From: Coriobacteriia bacterium
Lineage (GTDB): Bacteria; Actinomycetota; Coriobacteriia; Anaerosomatales; PALSA-660
Assembly: GCA_030652345.1 (NCBI GenBank)
Contig: JAUSAU010000108.1
Coordinates: 1 to 38,768 of the forward strand
Direction: 5' to 3'
DNA length: 38,768 nucleotides
The translations under genes and the position numbers were made by a program. The notes below the pieces were generated by a model. It ran no database searches. It saw only the letters and a program-made list of their open reading frames with translations, and was not told the origin of the DNA. Of the stretch, positions 18,149 through 26,715 are shown in pieces. Position 1 is the first letter of the stretch. Every line of letters starts with the position of its first letter.

Positions 18149-18729
18149 CCGGCGTCGCCCGACCCGCGCCTGTTCGCTCTCTCCGTGCGACGACGCTCGC
18201 GCTCACCCCGGGCCTCATCATCCGAGTATCGACATCCGCAGTAGTTCTGGCGGTACATGCCGAGCTCGCGACTGCGCCGCGTGGCCTCGGTGTAGCGATC
18301 GCGGAAGTCGGTCACGAGGAACGCCACGCCGTGCTCCGCGCAGGCCGCCTGCCCCGCCTCGCGAATGGCGTCGGGATCCTGATAAGGACTGACGGTGAGC
18401 GTGGTGGCCACGGCATCGAACCCCTCCGCCGCAGCGCGGGCGGCGGCGAGTCCTATCCGATGACGGAAACACGCACGGCAGCGCCGCTCGGGGTCGCCCT
18501 CATGGCCGGCGACCGCAGCGTCCCAGACCCCGGGCTCGTACGCCTGCTCGTACACGTCGATCCCGCGCTCCCCGGCCCAGGACAACAGCGTGTCCCGGCG
18601 GCGCTCGTACTCCTCGCGCGGATGGATGTTCGGGTTGGCGTACACGACGCGGACGTCGTGCTCCGCCGCGAGCGCGTCGTACGGCTCGAGGAGACAGGGC
18701 CCGCAGCATGCGTGGAGGATCAATCTCAT
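18145..18729 (-). CDS. queH: Epoxyqueuosine reductase QueH
   Basis: The 194-residue protein carries the cysteine pattern of QueH: HACCGPC (C8, C9, C12) at the very N-terminus, RRCRACFRHR (C84, C87), and NYCGCRYS (C164, C166). The family binds a 4Fe-4S cluster plus a second metal and reduces epoxyqueuosine in tRNA to queuosine, replacing QueG in many anaerobes. NPNIHPREEYERRR and TLTVSPYQD fit known QueH sequences. Start: ATG 18729, which places HACC at residues 6-9 as expected; the nearest GGAGG is too far upstream (23 nt) to be its ribosome site. It follows the anchored protein gene by 46 nt and may be the last gene of the fhs-folD operon. Confidence 0.93.
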   Translation of the reverse strand: MRLILHACCGPCLLEPYDALAAEHDVRVVYANPNIHPREEYERRRDTLLSWAGERGIDVYEQAYEPGVWDAAVAGHEGDPERRCRACFRHRIGLAAARAAAEGFDAVATTLTVSPYQDPDAIREAGQAACAEHGVAFLVTDFRDRYTEATRRSRELGMYRQNYCGCRYSDDEARGERERRRTERANRRGSGDAG

Positions 18730-18775
18730 GGGTCGGTACCGGACGGCTCGAACACCTCCGCCGAGCGTCGCTCTC

Positions 18776-19666
18776 CTACTCCAGGTCGATGTCGAACGGG
18801 TCGTCATCCGCCGATGCGGGCGTGCCCGTCGTGCGGCTCCGGTCAGAATCCGGGGCCACCTGAGGACGCGGCGAACGGCCGCGCGAGCGTGCGGCGATGA
18901 CGACCATCGCCACCAACGCCGCGATGATGAGAGCGACAAGGACGATCAGGAGCGTCTGCGCCTGTGAGGACATGGGGGCGCCCGGCGTGCTCGTCACACC
19001 CGTCCCGGCCGCCGCGGTGCCGCGACGGTACGCCACGGTCATGGTGAACGACTCGCCGACCTTGAGCTTGTTCGGTACGAGCGAGTAGAGGCTCTCACCC
19101 TGCGGACTCTTCTGAGCGGGCCCCATCGCCGTCGGGTCGAGCGCGATGTCTGTCGCACCGGCGGTCAACTTGGCGGCGAACGCGGTCGTGGCGGCGGGCG
19201 CCGACTGCACCCAGTCCAGGGTGGCGGCGAGCTTGTCTCCGATGGGCGTCGGATCCTTGTAGGTCGCCTCGTACTGCGCCTCGCGGTACTTCTCGATGCG
19301 TATGACCGCCACGCGGCCGCCGACGCCCTGCTCGAGCGTGAACGGACGCTGGATGTCGCTCGAGGTATCGCCCTTCCCGACCTCGCCGGACCAGATGATG
19401 GTCGCGCCTTCCGGCAGAGGCATCCGGACGATCGCGGGCAAGGCCGCGTCGGGCGAGACGGCAGCCGACACCACGATGATGCAGCCGCTCGGCTCTTCCG
19501 GCCACAGCTGCGCCTGGAGCTCATCGATGGGCGCACCTACGGTCGCGCGCGCGAGTGCGGCAGTCGCCACGGCCGATGGCGCCGGTGTGGCCGTCGCGGC
19601 GAACACCACCGCCGGGATGGAGATGATGAGTACGAGTGCGGTCAGAAGTGCTGTCGCGCGCCTCAT
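18776..19666 (-). CDS. Secreted protein with C-terminal membrane anchor, unknown function
   Basis: The 296-residue protein starts at ATG 19666, overlapping the folD stop as ATGA, and begins with a signal peptide ([23 protein letters not shown]). The extracellular part, about residues 25-230, is beta-rich and has strands like [32 protein letters not shown] and [10 protein letters not shown]. This is similar in style to putative carbohydrate- or metal-sensing outer domains, but it is not a family I recognise. One transmembrane helix near 236-262 ([22 protein letters not shown]) is followed by a basic RSRGRSPRP stop-transfer and an acidic tail, [10 protein letters not shown]. It should therefore be a type I anchored protein. 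Its position between folD and queH is unexpected. Confidence 0.78.
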   Translation of the reverse strand: MRRATALLTALVLIISIPAVVFAATATPAPSAVATAALARATVGAPIDELQAQLWPEEPSGCIIVVSAAVSPDAALPAIVRMPLPEGATIIWSGEVGKGDTSSDIQRPFTLEQGVGGRVAVIRIEKYREAQYEATYKDPTPIGDKLAATLDWVQSAPAATTAFAAKLTAGATDIALDPTAMGPAQKSPQGESLYSLVPNKLKVGESFTMTVAYRRGTAAAGTGVTSTPGAPMSSQAQTLLIVLVALIIAALVAMVVIAARSRGRSPRPQVAPDSDRSRTTGTPASADDDPFDIDLE

Positions 19667-20511
19667 CGGGTCTGCTCCTCGGCCGCATCGACCGTGTTGG
19701 CCAGCAGCATCGCTCTGGTCATGGGGCCGACGCCTCCGGGCACGGGCGTGATCGCGGAACACTTCGGCGCCACCGCGTCATAATCAACGTCCCCGACCAG
19801 CCCGGCGTCGGTCCGGTTGATGCCGACATCGATGACGACCGCGCCGTCCTTCACGTAGTCGGCGGTGATCATCTTCGGTCGGCCGATGGCGGCGACGAGG
19901 ATGTCGGCCTCCCGGCACACGGCGGGCAGGTCGGCGGTCCGGCTGTGGCACCACGTGACGGTCGCGTCGCGCTCGAGCAGCATCAGCCCCATCGGCTTGC
20001 CGACCAGCAGCGAGCGGCCGATCACGACCGCCGACTTCCCGCGGGGATCGATCCCGTACTCGTCGAGCATCGCCATGACGCCCCACGGCGTACACGCGCG
20101 ATGGCCGGGGAGCCCGCGCATGAGCCGTCCGAGGTTCTCGGGGTGGAAACCATCGACGTCCTTGACCGGGGAGACCTCGGCCACGACACGCTCCACGTCG
20201 AGGTGGCGCGGGAACGGCTGCTGGACGAGGATGCCGTGCACGTCCGGGTCGGCGTTGAGCGCCGCGATGAGCGCATCGAGCTCCTCCTGCGAGGTCTCCG
20301 CAGCCAGCCGGTGGTCGAACGAGCGGACGCCGACGCGCTCGCAGTCCTTCTCCTTCATGCTCACATACGCCTGCGACGCGGGGTCGTCGCCCACGAGCAC
20401 GACCGCGAGGCCGGGCGTCACGCCACGGGCCTTGAGCGCCGCCACCCGGGCGACGGTACGCTGCTCGACCGTCGCGGACACGTGCTTACCGTCGATGATC
20501 ACGGGCTCCAT
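19663..20511 (-). CDS. folD: Methylenetetrahydrofolate dehydrogenase/cyclohydrolase
   Basis: The 282-residue bifunctional enzyme interconverts 5,10-methylene- and 10-formyl-tetrahydrofolate. The catalytic Tyr-Lys pair is Y49 and K53 in [32 protein letters not shown] and [17 protein letters not shown] (nucleotide-binding turn) are classic FolD, as is the C-terminal [15 protein letters not shown]. Start: ATG 20511, with GAGAGG about 6 nt upstream. It lies 66 nt after fhs on the same strand, and the two together carry formate into the folate one-carbon pool. Confidence 0.97.
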   Translation of the reverse strand: MEPVIIDGKHVSATVEQRTVARVAALKARGVTPGLAVVLVGDDPASQAYVSMKEKDCERVGVRSFDHRLAAETSQEELDALIAALNADPDVHGILVQQPFPRHLDVERVVAEVSPVKDVDGFHPENLGRLMRGLPGHRACTPWGVMAMLDEYGIDPRGKSAVVIGRSLLVGKPMGLMLLERDATVTWCHSRTADLPAVCREADILVAAIGRPKMITADYVKDGAVVIDVGINRTDAGLVGDVDYDAVAPKCSAITPVPGGVGPMTRAMLLANTVDAAEEQTR

Positions 20512-20577
20512 CTGGTTCCTCTCGAAGATGACGTCCTCGCGCAGCCGCCCGATCGGACGGGACGGCGTCGGCTCCTG

Positions 20578-22272
20578 CTAGAAGAGGCCGACGATGTTCC
20601 CGTCGGCGTCGATGTCGACCTGCTCGCCCGCGGGGCGACTCGGCAGGCCGGGCATCGTCATGATGTCACCGCACAGCGCGTAGAGGAAGCCCGCACCCGC
20701 AGACAGGCGGACATCGCGGACAGGCAGCGTCCAACCGGTCGGACGGCCCTTGCGATCCGGGTCGTGCGACAAGGAGAGGTGGCTCTTGGCCATGCACACC
20801 GGCAGCCCGCCGAAACCCATCCCGGTGAACCGGTCGATCGCGCGTTCCGCGTCCTTGGAGAACTCGACGGAGTCCGCTCCGTAGATCCGGCGCGCGATGG
20901 TCTCGATCTTGGCACGGGCGGGCTCGACATCACGGTAGGTGTAGATCAACCGGCTCGTGGTCGAGCACGCCGCGGCGACCGCGGCGGCCAGCGCCTCGCC
21001 ACCGGCCCCTCCGTCGGCGTGCACCGAATGCGACACCGCCGCGCAGGCGCCCGCGCCCATCGCCGCGGCCCTGATCGCGTCGTGCTCCGCCTCGGTATCG
21101 GTCGGGAAGCGGTTGATCGCCACGACCACGGGAACGCCGAACGCTCGCACGTTCTCGACCTGCTTCACCAGGTTGGGGAAGCCGTGCTTGAGAGCGTCGA
21201 TGTCCTCGCGGGCCAGGCCGGGGTCGAGCGGATGGCCCGGCTTGATGTCGAAGTGACCGGAGTGCGCCTTCAGGCCGCGGACCGTACAGACGAGGACGGC
21301 GCAGTCCGGCTGCAGCCCGCTCGCGCGGCACTTGATGTTGCAGAACTTCTCGAAGCCCATGTCGGCACCGAATCCCGCCTCCGTCACGGTGAAGTCGGCG
21401 AGCTTGAGTGCGATGCGGTCGGCGATGATCGAGGAGTTGCCGTGAGCGATGTTGCCGAACGGGCCGGCGTGCACGAAGACAGGCCCGCCCTCCATGTTCT
21501 GGAGGAGGTTGGGCATGATCGCGTCCTTCATCAGTACCGTCATCGCTCCTGCGACGCGAAGGTCCTCGGTCGTGACCGGTCGGCCGTCGCGCGCGGTGCC
21601 GACCACGATCCTGCCGATGCGCGCCCGCAGGTCCTGCAGGTCGCTCGCGAGCGCGAGGACGGCCATGAGCTCACTGGCGGCGGTGATGTCGAAGCCGGTC
21701 TCACGCGGGACTCCCCCATTGCGGCCGCCGAGGCCAACCACGACGCTGCGAAGTGCGCGGTCCGAGATGTCGAGGACGCGCCGCCACGTGACCGCGTAGG
21801 GGTCGAGGTCGACGGCGCTGCGGTGGTGCAACGCGTTGTCGATGAAGGCCGAGCACAGGTCGTGCGCGGCCGTGACGGCGTGGGCATCGCCGGTGAGGTG
21901 CAGGTTGAGGTCGGTCATCGGCAGGACCTGACTGAAGCCCCCGCCGGCGGCGCCGCCCTTGATACCGAACACCGGACCGAGCGAGGGCTGCCTGATCACC
22001 GTGAAGGCGCTGCGGCCGATGCGCGGGAACGCCTGCCCGAGCCCGACGGTCGTGAGCGTCTTGCCCTCGCCGAGCGGCGTCGGGGTGATGGCGGTGACGA
22101 CGACGTACTTGCCGTTCGGTCGGTCCGCGAGCTCGGCGTTGATGGCGAGCCGCACCTTCGCCTTGTACGTACCGAACGGCTCGAGGAACTCCGGCGCGAT
22201 CCCGGCGGCTGCGGCGATCTCGGCGACCGGCACGATCGTCGCGCGTTGTGCGATCTCGACGTCTGAAAGCAC
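20578..22272 (-). CDS. fhs: Formate-tetrahydrofolate ligase
   Basis: The 564-residue enzyme joins formate to tetrahydrofolate using ATP, giving 10-formyl-THF; it is usual in anaerobes and acetogens. The nucleotide-binding segment is ITPTPLGEGKTLTT (62-75), followed by RQPSLGPVFGIKGGAAGGG, TGDAHAV, and FVHAGPFGNIAHGNSS. Start: GTG 22272, with AGAGGG upstream. It is the first gene of the folate group. A full Wood-Ljungdahl pathway cannot be claimed, since no other part of it is in the window. Confidence 0.97.
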   Translation of the reverse strand: MLSDVEIAQRATIVPVAEIAAAAGIAPEFLEPFGTYKAKVRLAINAELADRPNGKYVVVTAITPTPLGEGKTLTTVGLGQAFPRIGRSAFTVIRQPSLGPVFGIKGGAAGGGFSQVLPMTDLNLHLTGDAHAVTAAHDLCSAFIDNALHHRSAVDLDPYAVTWRRVLDISDRALRSVVVGLGGRNGGVPRETGFDITAASELMAVLALASDLQDLRARIGRIVVGTARDGRPVTTEDLRVAGAMTVLMKDAIMPNLLQNMEGGPVFVHAGPFGNIAHGNSSIIADRIALKLADFTVTEAGFGADMGFEKFCNIKCRASGLQPDCAVLVCTVRGLKAHSGHFDIKPGHPLDPGLAREDIDALKHGFPNLVKQVENVRAFGVPVVVAINRFPTDTEAEHDAIRAAAMGAGACAAVSHSVHADGGAGGEALAAAVAAACSTTSRLIYTYRDVEPARAKIETIARRIYGADSVEFSKDAERAIDRFTGMGFGGLPVCMAKSHLSLSHDPDRKGRPTGWTLPVRDVRLSAGAGFLYALCGDIMTMPGLPSRPAGEQVDIDADGNIVGLF

Positions 22273-22338
22273 GGATCGTCCCTCTCGGCCGGCTGCGTGA
22301 ACTCGTGCACACGCGAGCGCGCGGCACCCGGAGTGAGT

Positions 22339-22920
22339 CTACCCCGCTTTGACGATGCCCAGCAGCGCCCTGAACTCGTCGGTCCCCGAGCGCCCCACCG
22401 CCTCGTACATGAGCGACTCAGCCGACGTCACCGTGATCCCCCGGGCGCGCAGGCGCGCGAACGCGATATCGCGGTCCGAATCCGCACGGGAACAGCATGC
22501 GTCCGCGACGACCTGGACCCGGTACCCGTCGGCTGCGAGGGCGAGCGCGGTCTGAGTCACGCAGATGTGCGCCTCCATGCCGACGATGGCGACCTGACGG
22601 CGCCCCGAGGATGTGAGCGCCTCATCGAATCCGGGCTCACCGCAGGCGCAGAAGGCCGTCTTGTCGAGCACGGTCACGGGAACCGTGCCGCGGGCGTCCG
22701 CCAGTGCCTGCTCGACGTCCGGGACCGTCTCGCCCAGACCCCGAGGATACTGGCGCGTGACGATCACGGGCGCGCCGACGAGGGCTGCCACGCGCACGAG
22801 CCTGGCCGCGACAGCGACCACGTCGCCGCGGTGAGGCATAGCCGCCGCGAGACGTTCCTGCAGGTCGATCACGAGCAGCACGAGGTCGTCTCGGTCGATG
22901 AGATCGGAATGGGCGGGCAC
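22339..22920 (-). CDS. Isochorismatase-like cysteine hydrolase
   Basis: The 193-residue protein has the triad of the isochorismatase/nicotinamidase-like fold: D19 in LVIDLQERL, K87 in LDKTAFCA and C120 in GMEAHICVTQTA. YPRGLGETVPDV is also typical of the YcaC-like branch. The substrate is unknown; the family includes amidases and ureidohydrolases. Start: GTG 22920, with GAGGAGG about 4-5 nt upstream, and a TAGAAT -10-like box 50 nt upstream. It is divergent from the superoxide reductase gene across a 206-nt gap that holds both promoters. Confidence 0.88.
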   Translation of the reverse strand: MPAHSDLIDRDDLVLLVIDLQERLAAAMPHRGDVVAVAARLVRVAALVGAPVIVTRQYPRGLGETVPDVEQALADARGTVPVTVLDKTAFCACGEPGFDEALTSSGRRQVAIVGMEAHICVTQTALALAADGYRVQVVADACCSRADSDRDIAFARLRARGITVTSAESLMYEAVGRSGTDEFRALLGIVKAG

Positions 22921-22970
22921 CGGTCCTCCTCGGATGTCAGGAAAGGGTCCGGGAGCGCCGGACGACTCGG

Positions 22971-22976
22971 ATTCTA
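22971..22976 (-). promoter_or_regulatory. Probable -10 element of the isochorismatase-like gene
   Basis: TAGAAT on the minus strand is 50 nt before the GTG at 22920, in the divergent gap with the superoxide reductase gene. The 17-nt-spaced upstream hexamer (GATGCG) is not a good -35. Confidence 0.35.
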
Positions 22977-23064
22977 GACCCAACGGACGCGTTCGCATCC
23001 TCAGGTGACCGACCAGCGGCGCGGATCCGGCGGCGGACGGCGTCGCCCGCCTGGCGCCTGAGGG

Positions 23065-23094
23065 TACATATCCTTTCGCCGGGTTCCCCCGGCG
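23065..23094 (+). promoter_or_regulatory. AT-rich -10-like site and leader hairpin before superoxide reductase
   Basis: TACATATCCT at 23065-23074 is the only AT-rich run in this divergent gap and could hold the -10 of the downstream gene. Directly after it stands a hairpin with 7-bp arms (CGCCGGG 23077-23083, CCCGGCG 23088-23094) and a TTCC loop, which would form the first part of the 5' leader, 32 nt before the ATG. A regulatory role is only an inference. Confidence 0.35.
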
Positions 23095-23126
23095 ACGCCG
23101 TTCCCGCCCCGAGGAGGTCTTCATCC

Positions 23127-23465
23127 ATGGCAGACGCCCCCACCATCACCGTCGTGACCGACTTCGCCACCGCCGGTGATTTCGAGAAGAAGCACACCCC
23201 GTTCATCACGCTCGAGGCGCAGGGTGATCTCGTCGTCGTCCACGTCGAGGTCGGGCACGAGATCGCACACCCGAACGGGACGGACCACTACATCACGTCG
23301 ATCGAACTGTTCGCGGACGGCGCGCCGATCGCAAGGCTGGACCTCTCTCCTGCCGTCACGTTCCCGCGGTTCTGCGTCCCGGTGTCGCTGCCCGCAGGCA
23401 CCGTCGTGCGAGCCATCGAACACTGCAACCTGCACGGCCTGTTCGCCTACGACGTCACGCTCTAG
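23127..23465 (+). CDS. Superoxide reductase (neelaredoxin type)
   Basis: The 112-residue protein is a single-domain class II superoxide reductase, which reduces superoxide to peroxide in the cytoplasm without making oxygen. The Fe(His)4(Cys) ligands are H23 (in KKHTPFI), H48 and H54 (in HPNGTDH) and C100 and H103 (in CNLHG). The lysine before H23 (K22) corresponds to the catalytic Lys of the EKH motif; here the motif reads EKKH, one residue longer. The protein lacks the N-terminal desulforedoxin domain of class I enzymes. Start: ATG 23127, with GAGGAGG 9 nt upstream. It indicates an anaerobe that must survive oxygen exposure. Its stop shares CTAG with the opposing M48-like gene. Confidence 0.9.
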   Translation: MADAPTITVVTDFATAGDFEKKHTPFITLEAQGDLVVVHVEVGHEIAHPNGTDHYITSIELFADGAPIARLDLSPAVTFPRFCVPVSLPAGTVVRAIEHCNLHGLFAYDVTL

Positions 23466-24688
23466 GACGAGCGCCCGTCCCCCGGCGGCGGTGGAGTCCC
23501 GCGGCGCTGCGCCCGGGCGAGCTTCCGTTCCGCCCGTACGGTAGCCGCAGTCTCCGCTCGGCGCGCGATCGCCGCGTCGATGGACGCGGCCGCGCCCTCG
23601 ACCCCGAGCACCTCGCACAGGCGGTCGAATCGCGCGCGCTCGTGCGGGACGATCGCAGTCGTGCCCGACGTCGGCGCGTAGAAGATGCCGTCGTAGCTCG
23701 CGTCGGCCTCGGACATGCCGGTCTCGGAAGTGATGACCTTGCCGAGCGCGCTCAGCATCGGAGCCGGATCCTTGAGCAGGAGCATGCCCTCGGCGTCGGC
23801 CTTCTCGTACGATGCGCGGTGCAGCGCCCGGCCCCACAGCGTGACGATCCATGCGGCCGTCAAGACAGCGGCATAGGTGATCGCGGCGACGACCGCGAGG
23901 AACACCGCGATCCCGATCGCCACGAGGCACCCGCCCGCGTCGTCGCTGCTGCCGAGGTCGGCGCAGCCCGAGCAGCCGTCGAGATCGGCGCCGGAGCAGC
24001 CCTGGGACGTGCAGCTGTCCGCAGCGCATCCGGCCGTCGATCCGGCGGCGAACCGCGAGTCGCGCACGGCCTTGATCGGCCCCATCAGCGCCGCCAGCGC
24101 CGTTCCGAACAGGATGTCGCCCGCGACGATCCGCGCGGTCAGCGTCGCGATGACCGCACGCTGTTCGTCGGTGTCGAGCGTGTCGAGGAATCCGCGCGTC
24201 ACGCCGATGACCGGGCGCGCGCGGGAGGTGCCGATCGCCAGCGCGTTGACGGCGGGCGTGGGCAACAGGAGGATGCCGGGCGGCTGCGGCAGCCCGGCCG
24301 CCAGCGCCATGTCCGCGATCGCCGATTCCAGTCCCGGCTCTTCACCGGCGTCAGCCATGCGGCCCTGGAAGCGGCTCGTGACCCAATCATGGGCGTTGGC
24401 CAACTGCACCGCTGCGATGAGACCGCCGATCAGCAGCATCACCCCGAAGCACGCCGCGACCACCCACGGCAGGCGCGCGAACCACGGAACCGGCTCGACG
24501 AGTTCGATCACGCCGAATCCCCAGCCGATCAGCACGCCGGGCACGGCGACCAGCGCCAGCGTCAGGAGCGCGGCAGAGCCCCCCACGAACAGGACCACGA
24601 ACGACGCGAGGCGGACCCTGTTGCGGTCGACACGCACCCAAAGCGGCTCGAACCGCAGCGTTCGCTCTCCGACCTGAGCAGTCGGCAC
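23462..24688 (-). CDS. M48-like membrane protein with lost zinc site and Cys-rich insert
   Basis: The 408-residue protein has the layout of M48 (HtpX-like) membrane peptidases: two N-terminal transmembrane helices (about 28-60 and 73-95), a domain with GILLLPTPAVNALAIGTSRARPVIGVTRGFLDTLDTDEQRAVIA (138-181), and two later hydrophobic segments. Where the family has HExxH, this one has T182-L-T-A-R186. The later ExxAD, which supplies the third zinc ligand, has become Y294-E-K-A-D298. All three ligands are therefore missing and proteolysis is unlikely. Between these sites is an insert with six cysteines (C221, 226, 231, 239, 242, 254), possibly a substitute metal site. The C-terminal tail is basic and coiled. 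Start: GTG 24688, 4 nt after the zinc-ribbon gene, so it is probably the last gene of the ruv operon. Confidence 0.8.
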   Translation of the reverse strand: MPTAQVGERTLRFEPLWVRVDRNRVRLASFVVLFVGGSAALLTLALVAVPGVLIGWGFGVIELVEPVPWFARLPWVVAACFGVMLLIGGLIAAVQLANAHDWVTSRFQGRMADAGEEPGLESAIADMALAAGLPQPPGILLLPTPAVNALAIGTSRARPVIGVTRGFLDTLDTDEQRAVIATLTARIVAGDILFGTALAALMGPIKAVRDSRFAAGSTAGCAADSCTSQGCSGADLDGCSGCADLGSSDDAGGCLVAIGIAVFLAVVAAITYAAVLTAAWIVTLWGRALHRASYEKADAEGMLLLKDPAPMLSALGKVITSETGMSEADASYDGIFYAPTSGTTAIVPHERARFDRLCEVLGVEGAAASIDAAIARRAETAATVRAERKLARAQRRGTPPPPGDGRSS

Positions 24689-24692
24689 GTCG

Positions 24693-25043
24693 CTAGTCCC
24701 CGTCGAACGAGGAGACGGCGTCGAGCAGGCCCCCGACGATCATCCCCAGACCGATGACATCCCCCGCCGTGTCGACGGCAGAGACGACATCGTCTGCATG
24801 CAGCGCTCCGGACTTCTCATCGAGCAGCCCCGCACGCACGGCGGGGTCGTTGCAGTCGATCTGAGGACCTGCGGCCCCGGCGGCACGCGGGGCGCCCACC
24901 TTCGCGCCGATGCCGTGGCCCTTCCGTTGGCCGGGCGTCGTCAGGGAGCCCCCGGCCCCGGACGCAGCGGGGAAACGCTCGTAGCACAGGGAGCAGAAGG
25001 CCGCTCCCGCGGCGTTGTCGGCTCCGCACTTCGGGCACTCCAC
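24693..25043 (-). CDS. Small zinc-ribbon protein
   Basis: The 116-residue protein opens with a treble-clef or zinc-ribbon motif, MECPKCGADNAAGAAFCSLC (CxxC-x12-CxxC), of the kind used to bind zinc in many small regulatory proteins. After it comes a flexible Gly/Ala/Pro linker and an acidic C-terminal stretch with a short hydrophobic run, AGDVIGLGMIVGGLLDAV, which may dip into the membrane. Start: GTG 25043, with GGGAGGGG 7 nt upstream, overlapping the end of the ruvB coding region's trailing gap by only 14 nt. It is followed by the pseudo-M48 gene with a gap of 4 nt. The function is unknown; the tight spacing suggests a partner of the M48-like protein. Confidence 0.75.
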   Translation of the reverse strand: MECPKCGADNAAGAAFCSLCYERFPAASGAGGSLTTPGQRKGHGIGAKVGAPRAAGAAGPQIDCNDPAVRAGLLDEKSGALHADDVVSAVDTAGDVIGLGMIVGGLLDAVSSFDGD

Positions 25044-25057
25044 CTCGAAACCCCTCC

Positions 25058-26128
25058 CTAGAACAGTCCGCCCTGCTCCGCCGGCCGTGGCACGGCTAGG
25101 CCGAGGTGCTCGTACGCGCGCTCGGTCGCCTGACGCCCCTTCGGCGTGCGCTGGATCAACCCGAGCTGCAGAAGGAACGGCTCGTAGACGTCCTCGAGTG
25201 TATCGGGTTCCTCGGCGACGGAGGCCGCCAGCGTGTTCAGGCCCACCGGCCGCCCCGAGAACTTCGTGGTCAGCGTCTCCAGGATGCGCAGGTCCATCCG
25301 GTCCAGACCGGCATGGTCGACCTCGAAGAACGCGAGCGCCTCGGCCGCGATGTCCTCGGTGATGTGGCCATCGTGGCGCACCTGTGCGTAGTCGCGCACG
25401 CGCTTGAGCAGACGGTTGGCGAGCCGTGGGGTGCCGCGGCTCCGGCGCGCGATCTCCGCCGCGCCCTCGGTGTCCACGTCGACCCCGAGGATGTCCGCCG
25501 AGCGACGCACGATCGCCTCGAGGTCCTCGGCGGTGTAGTAGTCGAGGCGGAACGCCATGCCGAAGCGGTCGCGCAGCGGACCTGTGAGCAGCCCCGTGCG
25601 CGTCGTCGCCCCGACAAGCGTGAACGGCGGCACCTCGAGCCTCAGCGAGCGCGCCGCCGGTCCCTTGCCGATCACCACGTCGAGCTTGAAGTCCTCCATC
25701 GCGGGATACAGGACCTCCTCGACCATGCGGTTGAGGCGGTGGATCTCGTCGATGAACAGGACGTCGCGGGCCTCGAGGTTTGTCAGGATGGCGGCCAGAT
25801 CCCCCGCGCGCTCGATCGCCGGTCCGCTCGTCGTCTTCATGGTCACGCCGAGCTCGTTGGCGATGACACCGGCCAGCGTGGTCTTTCCCAGCCCCGGCGG
25901 GCCCGACAGCAAGACGTGGTCGAGCGGCTCGTTGCGCCCCGACGCGGCGGCGATCAGAACCCCGAGCGACTCCTTGACCTTGGACTGGCCGAGATACTCG
26001 CCGAGCCGCTTCGGACGAAGCGAGCGGTCGATCTCGATGTCATCGACGGTGTAGCGCGCCGATACGAGCCGCTCCTCGTCCGGGTCGGGCGCGCCCGGCG
26101 TCCACTCGGTCGATCCGATGTCCGCCAT
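25058..26128 (-). CDS. ruvB: Holliday junction branch migration helicase RuvB
   Basis: The 356-residue AAA+ motor, driving branch migration with RuvA. Walker A is GPPGLGKT (76-83), Walker B FIDEIH (125-130), sensor 1 is GATTR (173-177), and the C-terminal winged helix is [25 protein letters not shown]. Start: ATG 26128, whose A is also the last base of the ruvA TGA (TGATG); a GTG three bases upstream is the alternative. It is the third gene of the ruvCAB operon and is followed by two non-ruv genes in close succession. Confidence 0.98.
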   Translation of the reverse strand: MADIGSTEWTPGAPDPDEERLVSARYTVDDIEIDRSLRPKRLGEYLGQSKVKESLGVLIAAASGRNEPLDHVLLSGPPGLGKTTLAGVIANELGVTMKTTSGPAIERAGDLAAILTNLEARDVLFIDEIHRLNRMVEEVLYPAMEDFKLDVVIGKGPAARSLRLEVPPFTLVGATTRTGLLTGPLRDRFGMAFRLDYYTAEDLEAIVRRSADILGVDVDTEGAAEIARRSRGTPRLANRLLKRVRDYAQVRHDGHITEDIAAEALAFFEVDHAGLDRMDLRILETLTTKFSGRPVGLNTLAASVAEEPDTLEDVYEPFLLQLGLIQRTPKGRQATERAYEHLGLAVPRPAEQGGLF

Positions 26129-26715
26129 CACGCACCGCCCCCCAGCATCTTGAGCGCGACCCGGAGCAGGTCCTCGGCCGACGCCCCGGCGGGTGCCTCA
26201 CGCAGTGCGGCGGCGGCCTCGGCCGGCGAGAATCCCATCGACACGAGCGCGTCGCGCGCCTCGGCGGCCGCAGCCGCGTGCGCGCGGCCGACACCGTGCG
26301 CGGGCATGTCGGGCACGTCGAGTTTGTCGCGCAGTTCGAGGATGAGCCGCTGCGCCGTCTTCTTGCCTATGCCCGGCACGCTGGTGATCAGCGCCACGTC
26401 CTCCGAGGCGACCGCCTGCCGCAGCGCATCCGGCCGCAGCGACGACAGGACGGCGAGCGCGACTTTCGGCCCCACCCCGCTCACCGTGATGAGCAGTTCG
26501 AACAGCCCGCGCTCCTCCTCGTTCTCGAAGCCGTAGAGCGTGAGCTCGTCCTCACGGACGTGCAGGTACGTATGGACCGTCACCTCGTCGCCGTCCGCGG
26601 GCAGCCCCGCGAGCGACTGGGTGGACATGAGCAGCCGGTAGCCGACCCCGCCGACGTCCAGCAGCGCGAACGACGGCGACCTGCCGGCGACCCGACCCGT
26701 CAGGAAGGCGATCAT
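26128..26715 (-). CDS. ruvA: Holliday junction DNA-binding protein RuvA
   Basis: The 195-residue protein binds the four-way junction and loads RuvB. The N-terminal OB domain begins [11 protein letters not shown], with [11 protein letters not shown]. Two helix-hairpin-helix motifs follow ([15 protein letters not shown] and [20 protein letters not shown]). The C-terminal UBA-like domain III is [17 protein letters not shown]. Start: ATG 26715, with GGGAGGT 5 nt upstream, overlapping the ruvC stop as ATGA. Confidence 0.98.
   Translation of the reverse strand: MIAFLTGRVAGRSPSFALLDVGGVGYRLLMSTQSLAGLPADGDEVTVHTYLHVREDELTLYGFENEEERGLFELLITVSGVGPKVALAVLSSLRPDALRQAVASEDVALITSVPGIGKKTAQRLILELRDKLDVPDMPAHGVGRAHAAAAAEARDALVSMGFSPAEAAAALREAPAGASAEDLLRVALKMLGGGA

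Noticed and set aside
19636..22266. A plus-strand open frame of 876 codons opposite fhs and folD
   Set aside because: It crosses two confidently identified genes and their gap, has no ribosome site and has a low-complexity Arg/Asp/His/Val composition.
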